Assembly (NCBI GenBank): GCA_020025575.1 | Contig: JAHHRW010000008.1 | Coordinates: 45,559-109,558 of the forward strand | DNA: 64,000 nucleotides | Source: Oscillospiraceae bacterium | GTDB taxonomy: Bacteria; Bacillota; Clostridia; Oscillospirales; Oscillospiraceae | Reading direction: 5' to 3' | Part shown: piece after piece, positions 8,365-17,163 of the stretch | How the letters are laid out: each line of letters opens with the position of its first letter | Position numbering within the stretch: position 1 is the first letter of the stretch | Notes under the pieces: model-generated | The model's input: only the letters and a program-made list of their open reading frames with translations | Databases searched by the model: none | Told to the model about the DNA's origin: nothing | Position numbers and translations under genes: made by a program

Positions 8365-9726
8365 TTAGTTTTTCAAGCTCTGCAGCGGAGCAGGAATCCT
8401 TCCACCTCTAGCAATAAAATCGGCAGTGGATTGGTTGTACACCGGCATAACAGGTGCAGAACCCAACAGACCACCCATTTCTACCCGATCACCAACTGTC
8501 TTTCCGGGGGCTGGAATAATGCGAACCGCTGTTGTCTTGCTGTTCACCATACCGATGGCAGCCTCGTCTGCGATAATCGCAGAAATCGTGTCTGCCGTGG
8601 TATCACCGGGGACGGCAATCATATCCAGTCCAACAGAGCAAACACAAGTCATTGCTTCCAGCTTGTTCAGCGTTAGAACACCGCTTTCTGCTGCTGCAAT
8701 CATTCCCTCATCCTCTGATACCGGAATGAATGCACCGGACAAGCCACCAACATGGTTACTAGCCATCACGCCGCCCTTTTTAACAGCGTCGTTGAGCAGC
8801 GCCAGAGCCGCTGTTGTACCATGGATACCGCAGGTCTCAAGTCCCATTTCCTCCAGAATACGGGCAACGCTGTCACCCACAGCAGGAGTAGGTGCCAAGC
8901 TCAAATCTACAATGCCAAAAGGTACTCCCAAACGCTTAGACGCCTCGTTACCAACGATCTGTCCCATACGAGTAATTCGGAATGCGGTCTTCTTAATGGT
9001 TTCAGCCACCTCATCAAAAGGCTGACCCTTCACATTCTTCAGCGCATGATACACAACACCGGGGCCGGAGACACCAACGTTCAGGACACACTCTGGTTCA
9101 CCAACGCCATGGAAAGCACCTGCCATGAAGGGATTATCTTCCACTGCATTGCAAAATACGACCAACTTTGCACAACCAAGTCCGTCATTGTCCGCCGTAA
9201 TGCGTGCTGTGTCTTTGATAATCTTTCCCATCAAAGACACGGCATTCATATTGATACCAGCTTTGGTAGAGCCAACATTGACGCTGGCACAGACACGCTC
9301 TGTCCGTGCCATGGCCTCTGGAATGGACTCAATCAGAATTCTATCGCCCTTGGTACAGCCTTTCTGTACCAGCGCAGAAAAACCGCCGATAAAGTTCACG
9401 CCACAAGTTTTTGCGGCACGATCCAATGTCTCAGCAAAGGGAACATAGGAATCTGTTTCACTGCTTTCTGCAACCATGGCAATGGGCGTTACGGAGATAC
9501 GCTTGTTGACAATGGGAATACCAAACTCGCGTTCAATCTGTTCACCCACACTGACCAGATTCTCCGCACGACGGGTAATCTTGTCATAGATTTTGTCACA
9601 GCTGGTCTTCACATCCGGATGTGCACAGTCACGCAGAGAAATCCCCATGGTAATTGTGCGGATGTCAAGATGACGCTTATCGATCATATCCAGCGTCTGA
9701 AAAATATCATTCTGGTTTAACATCAT
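8365..9726 (-). CDS. PFL family protein (DUF711/UPF0210)
   Basis: This 453-residue protein belongs to the UPF0210/DUF711 family, which has a pyruvate-formate-lyase-like fold but no established reaction. Family traits visible here are the glycine-rich stretches (GVSGPGVVYHALKN, GLSGAFIPVSEDEGM) and the conserved C-terminus ending in GGRIPAPLQSLKN. The gene follows an ACT-domain gene by six bases, and this UPF0237-UPF0210 pairing is conserved in many Firmicutes, which suggests the ACT protein senses a small ligand for it. Two ATGs in tandem (9726, 9723) follow a GTGAGGA site; either may be used. Confidence 0.9.
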   Translation of the reverse strand: MMLNQNDIFQTLDMIDKRHLDIRTITMGISLRDCAHPDVKTSCDKIYDKITRRAENLVSVGEQIEREFGIPIVNKRISVTPIAMVAESSETDSYVPFAETLDRAAKTCGVNFIGGFSALVQKGCTKGDRILIESIPEAMARTERVCASVNVGSTKAGINMNAVSLMGKIIKDTARITADNDGLGCAKLVVFCNAVEDNPFMAGAFHGVGEPECVLNVGVSGPGVVYHALKNVKGQPFDEVAETIKKTAFRITRMGQIVGNEASKRLGVPFGIVDLSLAPTPAVGDSVARILEEMGLETCGIHGTTAALALLNDAVKKGGVMASNHVGGLSGAFIPVSEDEGMIAAAESGVLTLNKLEAMTCVCSVGLDMIAVPGDTTADTISAIIADEAAIGMVNSKTTAVRIIPAPGKTVGDRVEMGGLLGSAPVMPVYNQSTADFIARGGRIPAPLQSLKN

Positions 9727-9732
9727 CTATCC

Positions 9733-10002
9733 TCACACTCTATGCATAGCTTCAAAAATATCTTCCCGCTGAACACGAATCGTAAGATTACTCTGCTTGC
9801 CGGCTTCCTCCATCAGCACGCTCAAATCTTCAAGAGGCTTATTCGCAGAAGATACATCAACAACCATCATCATTGTAAAATAGCCCTGCATAACGGTCTG
9901 GCTAATGTCCAGTACATTCACATTGTGCTGCGCAAGATGATTGCAAACAGACGCAATAATGCCAACTTGGTCTTTTCCCACAACAGTAACAATCGCCTTC
10001 AT
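9733..10002 (-). CDS. ACT domain protein (UPF0237)
   Basis: An 89-residue single ACT domain of the UPF0237 family. ACT domains bind amino acids or other small effectors; the ligand of this family is unknown. The start of the fold is plain (KAIVTVVGKDQVGIIASVC), followed by the typical beta strand MQGYFTMMMVVDV. I place the start at the ATG at 10002, since AAGGGGTG lies 6 bases upstream; the in-frame GTG at 10011 overlaps that site. It is read with the PFL gene immediately downstream. Confidence 0.88.
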   Translation of the reverse strand: MKAIVTVVGKDQVGIIASVCNHLAQHNVNVLDISQTVMQGYFTMMMVVDVSSANKPLEDLSVLMEEAGKQSNLTIRVQREDIFEAMHRV

Positions 10003-10014
10003 CCCAATCACCCC

Positions 10015-10299
10015 TTAGTATTCGTAATCTGCACAGACACGGGTATCAATGTAGTGCTTGAACTTCTCCTTGGCATCCAGGTGCAGGGGATTATTCTGGT
10101 AAGCATCCAGTGCTTCGCGAGAATCAAATTCGGAATACAGGCAGTAATCCATTCCACCCTGATAAGTCTGGCAAACCTCCAGCCAGCTCAGACCGGGAAT
10201 CTTACCGACCAACGGCTCCAGCAGTCCAGAAATCTCCTCGACTGCGGATTCTTTATCAACGCCCTCTTTCAGGGTATATAGCACAATATGTTTAACCAT
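10015..10299 (-). CDS. Dabb-family (stress-responsive A/B barrel) protein
   Basis: A 94-residue protein of the Dabb family, small dimeric alpha-beta barrels found in bacteria and plants. The family signature is visible: VKHIVLYTLKEG at the start, a central PGLSWLEVCQ, and EALDAYQNNPLHLDAKEKF near the end. The biochemical role is not known for most members. GGAGG lies 7 bases ahead of the ATG at 10299, so this start is better than the upstream GTG/ATG options. It precedes the ACT-PFL pair and probably shares its transcript. Confidence 0.85.
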   Translation of the reverse strand: MVKHIVLYTLKEGVDKESAVEEISGLLEPLVGKIPGLSWLEVCQTYQGGMDYCLYSEFDSREALDAYQNNPLHLDAKEKFKHYIDTRVCADYEY

Positions 10300-10321
10300 A
10301 GTTTTACCTCCATGAACCACA

Positions 10322-10354
10322 ATACCGGAGCCGGTTTTAAATCGGCTCCGGTAT
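10322..10354 (-). terminator. Hairpin after ispH-S1, possible weak terminator
   Basis: A 12-bp stem (ATACCGGAGCCG / CGGCTCCGGTAT) lies between the ispH-S1 stop and the Dabb gene. No U-run follows on the minus strand, so it may end transcription only partly or protect the 3' end, letting the Dabb-ACT-PFL genes be read through. Confidence 0.5.
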
Positions 10355-10369
10355 GTAGCAATTTATGAA

Positions 10370-12307
10370 TTACTCTGCGTCCTCTTCAGCCTCATCCAGC
10401 AGTGCACGGATAGACAGGGAGATGCGCTTATTCTCAGCATCAACATCTGTAATCTTGACCTGAACTTCCTGACCCTCAGCCAGAACATCCTCAGGCTTAG
10501 CAATGCGGCGATCAGCAATCTGAGAAATGTGGATCAGGCCATCAACACCGGGGATGATCTCTGCGAATGCACCGAAGGTCATCAGCTTGACAATCTTAGC
10601 ATCAACAACATCGCCAACATTGTAGTTGGTCATGAACTGATTCCAAGGATTCATCTCGGGGGTCTTGTAGCCAAGAGAAATCTTGTGCTTAACAGGATCG
10701 AAGGAGATGACATAAACGTCAATCTCGTCACCGACCTTAACAACATCAGCAGGAGTCTTGATACGGTTCCAGCTCAGCTCAGAAACATGGACCATGCCAT
10801 CAACACCGCCGATATCAACGAATGCGCCATAAGAAGTCAGGCTCTTGACCACGCCGTGGTACTTAGCACCTTCCTGAATCTCGCTCCAGATCTTCTCCTG
10901 AGCAGCCTTACGCTCCTCAGAGGTAACAGCGCGGATAGAACCGATCACACGACGGCGAGCACGGTTCACCTCAGTAATCTTCATCTTGACAGTCTTGCCA
11001 ACCATGCCGGCCATGTCGCCGCCCTTGGCAATACCGGACTGAGAAGCGGGGATAAACACACGGATGCCCTTAACAGTGGCAACCAGGCCGCCCTTATTCT
11101 CTTCGGTGATGGTACCTTCAACAGTGGCCTTGTCGTCCACATAGGTTGCCATCTCGTCCCAAATCTTCATGCCATCCAGTTTCTTCTTGGACAGCTGGCA
11201 GGTACCCTCCTGATCGTTGACACGAACAACGAAAACCTCGATTTCGTCGCCCACGTGCAGAATGTCCTCAGGCTTAACGGTGGGATCTGCGCTGACTTCG
11301 TCATAAGGAATGTAACCGGCATGCTTGGTGCCCAGATCAACCTGGATCTCAGTGTTGCCAATGTGAGTCACAACGCCAGTAACCTTGTCTCCTGTATTTA
11401 AAGTCTTGATGGACTGCTCGAGAAGCTCGGCAAAGTTCTCCTCTGTAGTCTCAACATTTACGATTTCGCTCATAGTCTTGTTGACCTCCTTTATAATCCA
11501 CGCCGGTGTGGATGCACCGGCCGTGATTCCAACATCAGTAACACCGCAAAAATCATCTGCATTCAGCTCGGTGGCGTTGTCCACCAAATAAACGCGATTA
11601 CAGTGTTCCCGGCAGATCATTGCGAGGCGGCCTGTGTTGGAACTCTTGGCGTCTCCGACTACGACCATGGCTTGACATACAGCGCTTAGCTTCGCCGCTT
11701 CGCTCTGCCGAAATTCAGTTGCTTTACATATTGTATCAAAAATTTTCAAGTTAGTAAACTCTTTTTTTGCGATTTCGCCGCACATTTTCCACAAAAATTC
11801 AGTAGAGGTTGTTTGGCAAACCATACAAATAGGCATGTCAGATGGCACATCTGAGCGATTCGCCCAAGCCTGAAGTTCTTCCGGAGTCTCAAAAACCTCA
11901 CACCGACTGCACCATCCCGCAATGGCAACGACCTCCGGGTGGGTTCTGGTTCCAATGATGACAGGCAGACGCCCCTCTTCCTCAGCCTTGCTGACAATGT
12001 CGTGAATCCTCTTTACAAACGGACAGGTCGCGTCAATGATTTCTACATTCTGCCGCTCCAGCCGCTGCTGGACTGCACGAGAAACGCCATGAGATCGAAT
12101 AATAACCGTACTGCCTGCCGGAGCCTCCTCAGGAGTCTCAATTACATGAACACCCATCTGCTCAAAATGATGCACTGCATGCCGGTTATGAATGATTGGC
12201 CCCAGTGTAAAAACCTGTTTTCCCGACTGGGCCTGCTGCTCCACCAGTTCCACAGCTCGATTTACACCAAAACAAAACCCTGCATTCTTTGCCACAGTAA
12301 TACTCAT
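10370..12307 (-). CDS. ispH: Fusion of HMB-PP reductase (IspH) and S1 RNA-binding protein
   Basis: The 645 residues join two functions. Residues 1 to about 285 are IspH, the [4Fe-4S] enzyme that makes isopentenyl and dimethylallyl diphosphate in the last MEP-pathway step; the three cluster cysteines are present (C12 in GFCFGV, C95 in DATCPF, C194 in DTICKA). From about 300 to the end are four S1 domains (for example GAFVDIGGVDGMVHVSELSW and GAFAEIIPGVDGLIHISQI), as in ribosomal protein S1. This fusion is known in Clostridia and is not a frameshift artefact. The gene overlaps the cmk stop by four bases; cmk-S1 adjacency is common in bacteria. The acidic tail EDAE is normal. Confidence 0.95.
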   Translation of the reverse strand: MSITVAKNAGFCFGVNRAVELVEQQAQSGKQVFTLGPIIHNRHAVHHFEQMGVHVIETPEEAPAGSTVIIRSHGVSRAVQQRLERQNVEIIDATCPFVKRIHDIVSKAEEEGRLPVIIGTRTHPEVVAIAGWCSRCEVFETPEELQAWANRSDVPSDMPICMVCQTTSTEFLWKMCGEIAKKEFTNLKIFDTICKATEFRQSEAAKLSAVCQAMVVVGDAKSSNTGRLAMICREHCNRVYLVDNATELNADDFCGVTDVGITAGASTPAWIIKEVNKTMSEIVNVETTEENFAELLEQSIKTLNTGDKVTGVVTHIGNTEIQVDLGTKHAGYIPYDEVSADPTVKPEDILHVGDEIEVFVVRVNDQEGTCQLSKKKLDGMKIWDEMATYVDDKATVEGTITEENKGGLVATVKGIRVFIPASQSGIAKGGDMAGMVGKTVKMKITEVNRARRRVIGSIRAVTSEERKAAQEKIWSEIQEGAKYHGVVKSLTSYGAFVDIGGVDGMVHVSELSWNRIKTPADVVKVGDEIDVYVISFDPVKHKISLGYKTPEMNPWNQFMTNYNVGDVVDAKIVKLMTFGAFAEIIPGVDGLIHISQIADRRIAKPEDVLAEGQEVQVKITDVDAENKRISLSIRALLDEAEEDAE

Positions 12308-12981
12308 AGCTTACACTTCTCCATCACAGTCTTCTTCATGGTTTCCACAACCTCAGCAATCGTCATATCAGATGTGTCAACAAGAATATGGCTCTTCGTC
12401 TGTTTCAGGGGTGCCACAGGGCGATGAGAATCATCATAATCTCTTTGAATAATGTCTTTTAACACCTTTTCATAGGAATCCTTGGCACCCTTGGCCTGCA
12501 GTTCCTCAAAACGGCGCTTTGCTCTGACTTCGGGAGAGGCTGTCAGGAAGAACTTCACATCTGCCCGAGGCAGAACCACGGTTCCAATATCACGACCATC
12601 CATAATGACATTATGCTTTTTTGCCATATCTCGCTGCATATCCAGCAAAACATCGCGAACCAGTTTGTGAGCAGAAATCTGAGATGCAATCTTGGACATT
12701 TCCGGGGTTCGGATGTCGTCCGTTACATCGATGGTATTCATAATCATGTGCTGTTCGCCATTTTCATCATACTCAATGTCAATGGTAACCTCATCGATGA
12801 GACGGGCAATGCCATCGATATCCTTAGGCGCGATGCCAACCAGATCCATAAAATAACCCAGTGTTCTGTAAATCGCACCGGTATCTACATAATAAAAGCC
12901 AAGCTCAGACGCCAGACGTCGAGCGATGGTGCTTTTTCCTGCACCAGCAGGACCGTCAATGGCAACAGAATAATGGTTCAT
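12304..12981 (-). CDS. cmk: Cytidylate kinase
   Basis: Cmk phosphorylates CMP and dCMP with ATP. The 225 residues show the P-loop GPAGAGKSTIARRLA near the N-terminus, DTGAIYRTLG, and the NMP-binding and lid regions (MDGRDIGTVVLPRA, RDYDDSHR). It lies 18 bases downstream of a sigma-factor gene and overlaps ispH-S1 (ATGA at 12304-12307). GAAGGAG precedes the ATG. Confidence 0.96.
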   Translation of the reverse strand: MNHYSVAIDGPAGAGKSTIARRLASELGFYYVDTGAIYRTLGYFMDLVGIAPKDIDGIARLIDEVTIDIEYDENGEQHMIMNTIDVTDDIRTPEMSKIASQISAHKLVRDVLLDMQRDMAKKHNVIMDGRDIGTVVLPRADVKFFLTASPEVRAKRRFEELQAKGAKDSYEKVLKDIIQRDYDDSHRPVAPLKQTKSHILVDTSDMTIAEVVETMKKTVMEKCKL

Positions 12982-12999
12982 AACAATATGCTCCTTCTT

Positions 13000-14043
13000 T
13001 TAATCGGCGTTTTGGCGCATTTTTCCAAGGGCTGCTGTTTCCACAGCGACCACTTCATCCACACTCATGGACAACTTTTTACCCACTTCTAAAGCAGTCA
13101 TGGGCAGCTGACCGTCCAAACCATAGCGCAGACGAATCAATTCAGATTCACGGTCGGATAATCCTGACAGCATATCATCAATTCGTTGCCGCTGATGATA
13201 GTAAGCGGTGTCCTCCACGGCCTGCTCATCTTCCGGCGTTTGCTCCGGCTCAGCATCCGTATGTTTCAGTTTCGCCAAATTCTGAATTTCCCGCAACATT
13301 TTTCCCAATGCCACAGTCTCTTCCAGATCAGTTCCCATTTCCTGGGCAATTTCCAAATCCGTTGGATTGCGTCTAAGCTGCGTCAGAAGTTTTGTATCCG
13401 CTTTTTGATATCGGGAAATCTGCTCCGATAGATTCTGTCCGACGCCATTGGCCTGGGCCTGGAGTGTAACCGCTCTGGCCATGGCTTGTCGAATCCACCA
13501 AATCGCATGGGAACGAAAATCTCCGGATTGATAGGTAAGAATACTCTGCCACAGGCCAAGACTCCCCTCCTGAATCAAATCCATCAGGAGAACACCCATG
13601 CCTACATATTCCTTTGCACAGTCCACAACGCAGCTCAGGAAACCGTTGCCCAATTCCTTCATAGCAGATTCGTCGCCCGCTGCAACCTTGACAGCTAAAT
13701 CAGAGCCATCTTCAATCTGGCGGAATCTGCTCATTTCTTCTAAATATAATTTAAGAGGATCATTGCCCTCCAAATTTTCCAGCAATGTTCCCTGCTGCAG
13801 CAATTTCTCTTCCAAATCCAGCCGGGCCTGTGTTTCAGGATTTCCCACAATTCGCGGCAGCTCCGCCACATCCAAAATCACGCCTAGCTGTTCCAGTTCT
13901 AGGGCTGCGTCCTCTGCACTGGAATCCTCACTGGACTCAACCAGTGCCAGAAAACGTTTCGCACTCAAGCTGTCTCCACGATGCAGCCGGGCCATTGCCA
14001 ACTCCAACGGGGAGTGCATAGGCTCAAAAATAAATTCATTCAT
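13000..14043 (-). CDS. Diverged sigma-70 family protein, second of a tandem pair
   Basis: A 347-residue sigma-70 relative that keeps the RNA polymerase-binding core motif (LLMDLIQEGSLGLWQS, region 2.2) and IWWIRQAMARAV (2.3/2.4), then a region 3 HTH (NPTDLEIAQEMG) and a region 4 with DRESELIRLRYGLDG. It differs from ordinary sigmas: about 85 extra N-terminal residues, loss of the usual NLRLVVSIA segment before region 2.2, an acidic insert before region 4, and a recognition helix reading SMSVDEVVAVETAALGKM where ERVRQIE-type residues normally contact the -35 box. It overlaps the preceding sigma gene by four bases. It probably binds core polymerase, but its promoter preference is likely altered or it may act as a regulator. 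Confidence 0.8.
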   Translation of the reverse strand: MNEFIFEPMHSPLELAMARLHRGDSLSAKRFLALVESSEDSSAEDAALELEQLGVILDVAELPRIVGNPETQARLDLEEKLLQQGTLLENLEGNDPLKLYLEEMSRFRQIEDGSDLAVKVAAGDESAMKELGNGFLSCVVDCAKEYVGMGVLLMDLIQEGSLGLWQSILTYQSGDFRSHAIWWIRQAMARAVTLQAQANGVGQNLSEQISRYQKADTKLLTQLRRNPTDLEIAQEMGTDLEETVALGKMLREIQNLAKLKHTDAEPEQTPEDEQAVEDTAYYHQRQRIDDMLSGLSDRESELIRLRYGLDGQLPMTALEVGKKLSMSVDEVVAVETAALGKMRQNAD

Positions 14044-14915
14044 TCTAAAAAGTCCTCCAATCCAAGGTCCGCTCCCAGGCGTTTCAAGCGGTCAATGGCC
14101 TGTTTTTCCACCTGACGCACCCGCTCCTTGGATATTCCAAGCATCTTTCCTATTTCTTCAAGGGTGTAGCAAATCCCATCCTCCATCCCAAAACGGAGCC
14201 GAAGAATTTGCTTTTGGCGGTCTGTTAACTGTCCCAGAAGGTCATCCATCAAGGAAACCAATTCCTGACGAATCAACTCCGCCTGGGGCTCGGAAGCCTC
14301 GTTTGTAGGCAACAGACTGCCCATCGTACCTTCGCCATCATCCCCCACTGGGGCATCCAAAGAACAGGTTTCCGGAGTCAGTTTCAAAAGCTGCTCCACT
14401 TTTGATTCCGGAATCCCCGCCCGTTCAGCCACTTCTGCATCCGTAGGCTCCTTTCCGGTCTCTTGGATCAGCGTGTTTTTCGCCGAAACGACCTTGCGCA
14501 TCCGCTCCGCCGTATGGACAGGCACACGAATGAGTCCGCTATGATTGGTCAAATATCGTGTGATTCTCTGGCGAATCCATTTGGTGGCATATGTAGAAAA
14601 TCGATACTCCAAGGTGTAGTCAAATTTTTTTGCCGCCACAATCAGGCCGATAGAGCCTTCCTGAATCAAATCCAAAAGCGGTACACCTCTGCCGGCGTAT
14701 TCCCTTGCTACACTGACCACCAATCGGAGATTGGAATTTACCATCTGACGGATGGCCTCTTCATCCCCTTCTGCACAGCGACGGGCAATCTCCTGTTCCT
14801 GCTGCAAGGTAAGCCTTGGATAGGAACGAATTTCCTGAAGGTATTGGCGTACATCTTCGTCACCGGAGCTGACAGCTGCAGTCTGTTTTTCTTTTTCAAG
14901 CAATTCAGGTGTCAT
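14040..14915 (-). CDS. RpoD-like sigma-70 factor downstream of dnaG
   Basis: A 291-residue sigma-70 factor in the dnaG-rpoD arrangement typical of primary sigma factors. Regions 1.2 (VRQYLQEIRSYPRLT), 2 (NLRLVVSVAREY, DLIQEGSIGL, FSTYATKWIRQRITR), 3 and 4 (YTLEEIGKMLGISKERVRQVE) are all present. There is no region 1.1. Region 2.3/2.4 departs from primary sigmas: the first of the two melting tryptophans (WWIRQ) is Lys, and the ADQART-type stretch is TNHSGLI. It may be the housekeeping factor of this lineage or a group 2 relative. Start and stop overlap dnaG and the next sigma gene by four bases each. Confidence 0.85.
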   Translation of the reverse strand: MTPELLEKEKQTAAVSSGDEDVRQYLQEIRSYPRLTLQQEQEIARRCAEGDEEAIRQMVNSNLRLVVSVAREYAGRGVPLLDLIQEGSIGLIVAAKKFDYTLEYRFSTYATKWIRQRITRYLTNHSGLIRVPVHTAERMRKVVSAKNTLIQETGKEPTDAEVAERAGIPESKVEQLLKLTPETCSLDAPVGDDGEGTMGSLLPTNEASEPQAELIRQELVSLMDDLLGQLTDRQKQILRLRFGMEDGICYTLEEIGKMLGISKERVRQVEKQAIDRLKRLGADLGLEDFLE

Positions 14916-16651
14916 CCCTTATATCCTTTGCTTTCTTTTAACTTATTACGCAGAGCAAGCAGATCATCCTCGGTATGAACCGTTCGTTTTTGTGATTCGG
15001 CACGAATGGTTGCGATATAATCCTTCATAGCGCGCTCATTTACCGGTCCACTTTGTCGCTGCACAATCCCCGCGATGTGAGACATTTCATCTAAATCAAA
15101 GCCTTCCAGTACAGCCAAATTCACGCGAACCCCCATATCCTGGCAGTTGCGAATCTGCTTATACACTCGCCCGAGCAGTTCCGAAGAAAAATCTTCCGGC
15201 TGCAGATCTCCACATAAATCTAATAGGGAAGGATCTTGCAGCCCCTGGGCAATTACCCCCTCTTCTGCCATGGCTGATTTCACATCTTCATAGTGAATCG
15301 TGCGGCTCCTTGGCTGTACCGCCTGAACAGGGGCCAGGTCTTTCTTTTCCTGGACCTTCTTCTCCCTGCGCAGGCGATTCTTATAGGCCTTTGCAATTTC
15401 CATCTTCATGGCATCAAAACTAATTCCGCCCGTTTCTGCAATACGGTTGCCATAGACCTCCCGCTGCACAGAACTCGGTAACGTGCTAATCAGCTGTGCA
15501 CACTCCTGAATATATCTGACCCGCTGTTCATCTTCCCGGATATCATACTTTCGGGCAATGGCATTTAACTGGTACTCCACCCGGTTTGAGGCATCTTCCA
15601 ATAAAATCTTAAACTTATCTGCTCCAAACTTCTTCAAAAACTCATCTGGATCTTTGGCATCCTTCATGCGCAGCACCTTAACCTGAAGCCCTGCTTTTTC
15701 CAGGATGGGAATAGCTCGCCGTGTGGCACGTTGTCCGGCCTCATCCCCGTCGTAAATCAGGACAACCTGATCTGTATAACGGGATAATAATGCTGCATGT
15801 TCTTCCGTTAAGCTGGTGCCCAGGGATGCCACTGCGCAGTCGAATCCATACTGGTGCAGTGCCACCGCATCCATATAACCTTCCACCAGGATCAAATAAC
15901 CAAGTTTCGTTTTTTTAGCCAGGTTCAAGGCAAACAAGTTCTTTCGTTTGTTAAAAATCAACGTTTCCGGAGAGTTCAGGTATTTGGGGGTAGAATCATC
16001 CATGACACGCCCGCCAAATCCAATTACATATCCCCGCACGTCGATAATTGGAAACATCAGACGATTCCGAAATCGGTCATAGATTCGCCCACCCTTTTCC
16101 GATACAAGACCAGCATCAATGAGTTCCTGATCCGTATAGCCTTTCTGACGCATGGCATCGGTAAGTGCAGACCATGTATTCGGCGCAAAACCGATCCCAA
16201 AGGTGGTAAGTACCGACTTCGGCATACCTCGCCGCAGGGCATACGCAAGCCCCTGCTCCCCTGCCGGTGCATAGAGCTGCTTGTTGAAAAATCGCGCTGC
16301 CTCTTTACTCAATGCCCAAAGACGTTCCTGATGGCGATAGCGGCTCTGATACTGCTCATCCTCAGGAATCTGCATCCCCGCGCGTTTGGCAAGGGAACGA
16401 ACCGCATCCGGATAAGTCAGGCCCTCTATTTCCATCATAAAATTGATAACGCCGCCGCCCTTATGGCAGCCAAAGCAATAATAAATTCCCTTATCCGGTG
16501 CTACAGAGAAGGATGCAGTTTTCTCCCCATGAAAAGGGCAAAGTCCAAACATATTGCCGCCGGAACGCTTGAGATTTACATACTGTCCCACAACATCCTC
16601 AATGGGATTTCTGGAAATCAATTCATCAATAAATGACGGTGGAAATGCCAA
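14912..16651 (-). CDS. dnaG: DNA primase
   Basis: DnaG makes RNA primers at the replication fork. Of 579 residues, the N-terminal zinc-binding domain (CPFHGEKTASF ... YYCFGCHKGG) comes first, followed by the RNA polymerase domain with its TOPRIM acidic motifs (LILVEGYMDAVALHQ; YDGDEAGQRA). A short C-terminal part for helicase binding ends in a basic tail. The start is a TTG at 16651: AGGGGAGG lies 7 bases upstream and no better ATG exists. It leads the dnaG-sigma-sigma-cmk cluster. Confidence 0.95.
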   Translation of the reverse strand: MAFPPSFIDELISRNPIEDVVGQYVNLKRSGGNMFGLCPFHGEKTASFSVAPDKGIYYCFGCHKGGGVINFMMEIEGLTYPDAVRSLAKRAGMQIPEDEQYQSRYRHQERLWALSKEAARFFNKQLYAPAGEQGLAYALRRGMPKSVLTTFGIGFAPNTWSALTDAMRQKGYTDQELIDAGLVSEKGGRIYDRFRNRLMFPIIDVRGYVIGFGGRVMDDSTPKYLNSPETLIFNKRKNLFALNLAKKTKLGYLILVEGYMDAVALHQYGFDCAVASLGTSLTEEHAALLSRYTDQVVLIYDGDEAGQRATRRAIPILEKAGLQVKVLRMKDAKDPDEFLKKFGADKFKILLEDASNRVEYQLNAIARKYDIREDEQRVRYIQECAQLISTLPSSVQREVYGNRIAETGGISFDAMKMEIAKAYKNRLRREKKVQEKKDLAPVQAVQPRSRTIHYEDVKSAMAEEGVIAQGLQDPSLLDLCGDLQPEDFSSELLGRVYKQIRNCQDMGVRVNLAVLEGFDLDEMSHIAGIVQRQSGPVNERAMKDYIATIRAESQKRTVHTEDDLLALRNKLKESKGYKG

Positions 16652-16685
16652 TCCGATTCCTCCCCTCTAGCATTTATAACATAAA

Positions 16686-17132
16686 TTATCGAACCTGAAG
16701 TCTTTCTCCCTTAGGTGCCTCATCTTCCTTGTCTTTTGTCGAACGCAGCAGTACATAGGCGATTACACTTGTGGTACACATAGCCAGAGGATGTGCCATA
16801 TTGGGCAGCACCACGGTCTCTGAACGGATGACCAGAGGCATGACTGCAAGTGTCATGGAAAGAAAGCTAAATCCACCAATCCACTTCAACCAGCGGTTCT
16901 TCTTTCTAATCAAAAACGCAACAGAAAGCATCAGGGAAATCCCGCTGAAAATAGCCGCATACAGCAAGCACATTGCTACAGGAGCTTCCACGACTTGCTG
17001 AAAGAAAGAGTAATGCTTAGCCACAGTGTCGCCTGTCCGAAATACCGTCACAGAAGTAGGATTTGATGCCACCATCAGTGATACTGCACACAGTACCATC
17101 AATACTACACTCCAAGCAGTCCGCTTCTTCAT
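16686..17132 (-). CDS. Small four-helix membrane protein, unknown
   Basis: I do not recognise this 148-residue protein. Four hydrophobic segments are visible (about 7-24, 50-72, 82-105 and 112-130), with a charged C-terminal tail (TKDKEDEAPKGERLQVR) that should be cytoplasmic. AAGGAGAATCTGA precedes the ATG. It lies between the dgt-like gene and dnaG and has a promoter-like sequence just upstream, so it may be the first gene of the dnaG transcript. Confidence 0.7.
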   Translation of the reverse strand: MKKRTAWSVVLMVLCAVSLMVASNPTSVTVFRTGDTVAKHYSFFQQVVEAPVAMCLLYAAIFSGISLMLSVAFLIRKKNRWLKWIGGFSFLSMTLAVMPLVIRSETVVLPNMAHPLAMCTTSVIAYVLLRSTKDKEDEAPKGERLQVR

Positions 17133-17163
17133 TCAGATTCTCCTTAAACCAATATTTCTTAAT

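Noticed and set aside
8752..9720. A 322-codon open frame on the plus strand opposite the PFL gene
   Set aside because: It lies entirely antisense to a well-supported gene, has no ribosome site and its product is rich in His, Cys and Arg in a way typical of antisense frames.
10370..11400. Internal repeats considered as a direct-repeat array
   Set aside because: They are the four diverged S1 domains of one protein.
10529..11401. Long plus-strand frame opposite the S1 domains
   Set aside because: Repetitive S1 codon usage leaves the antisense frame open; no independent evidence of coding.
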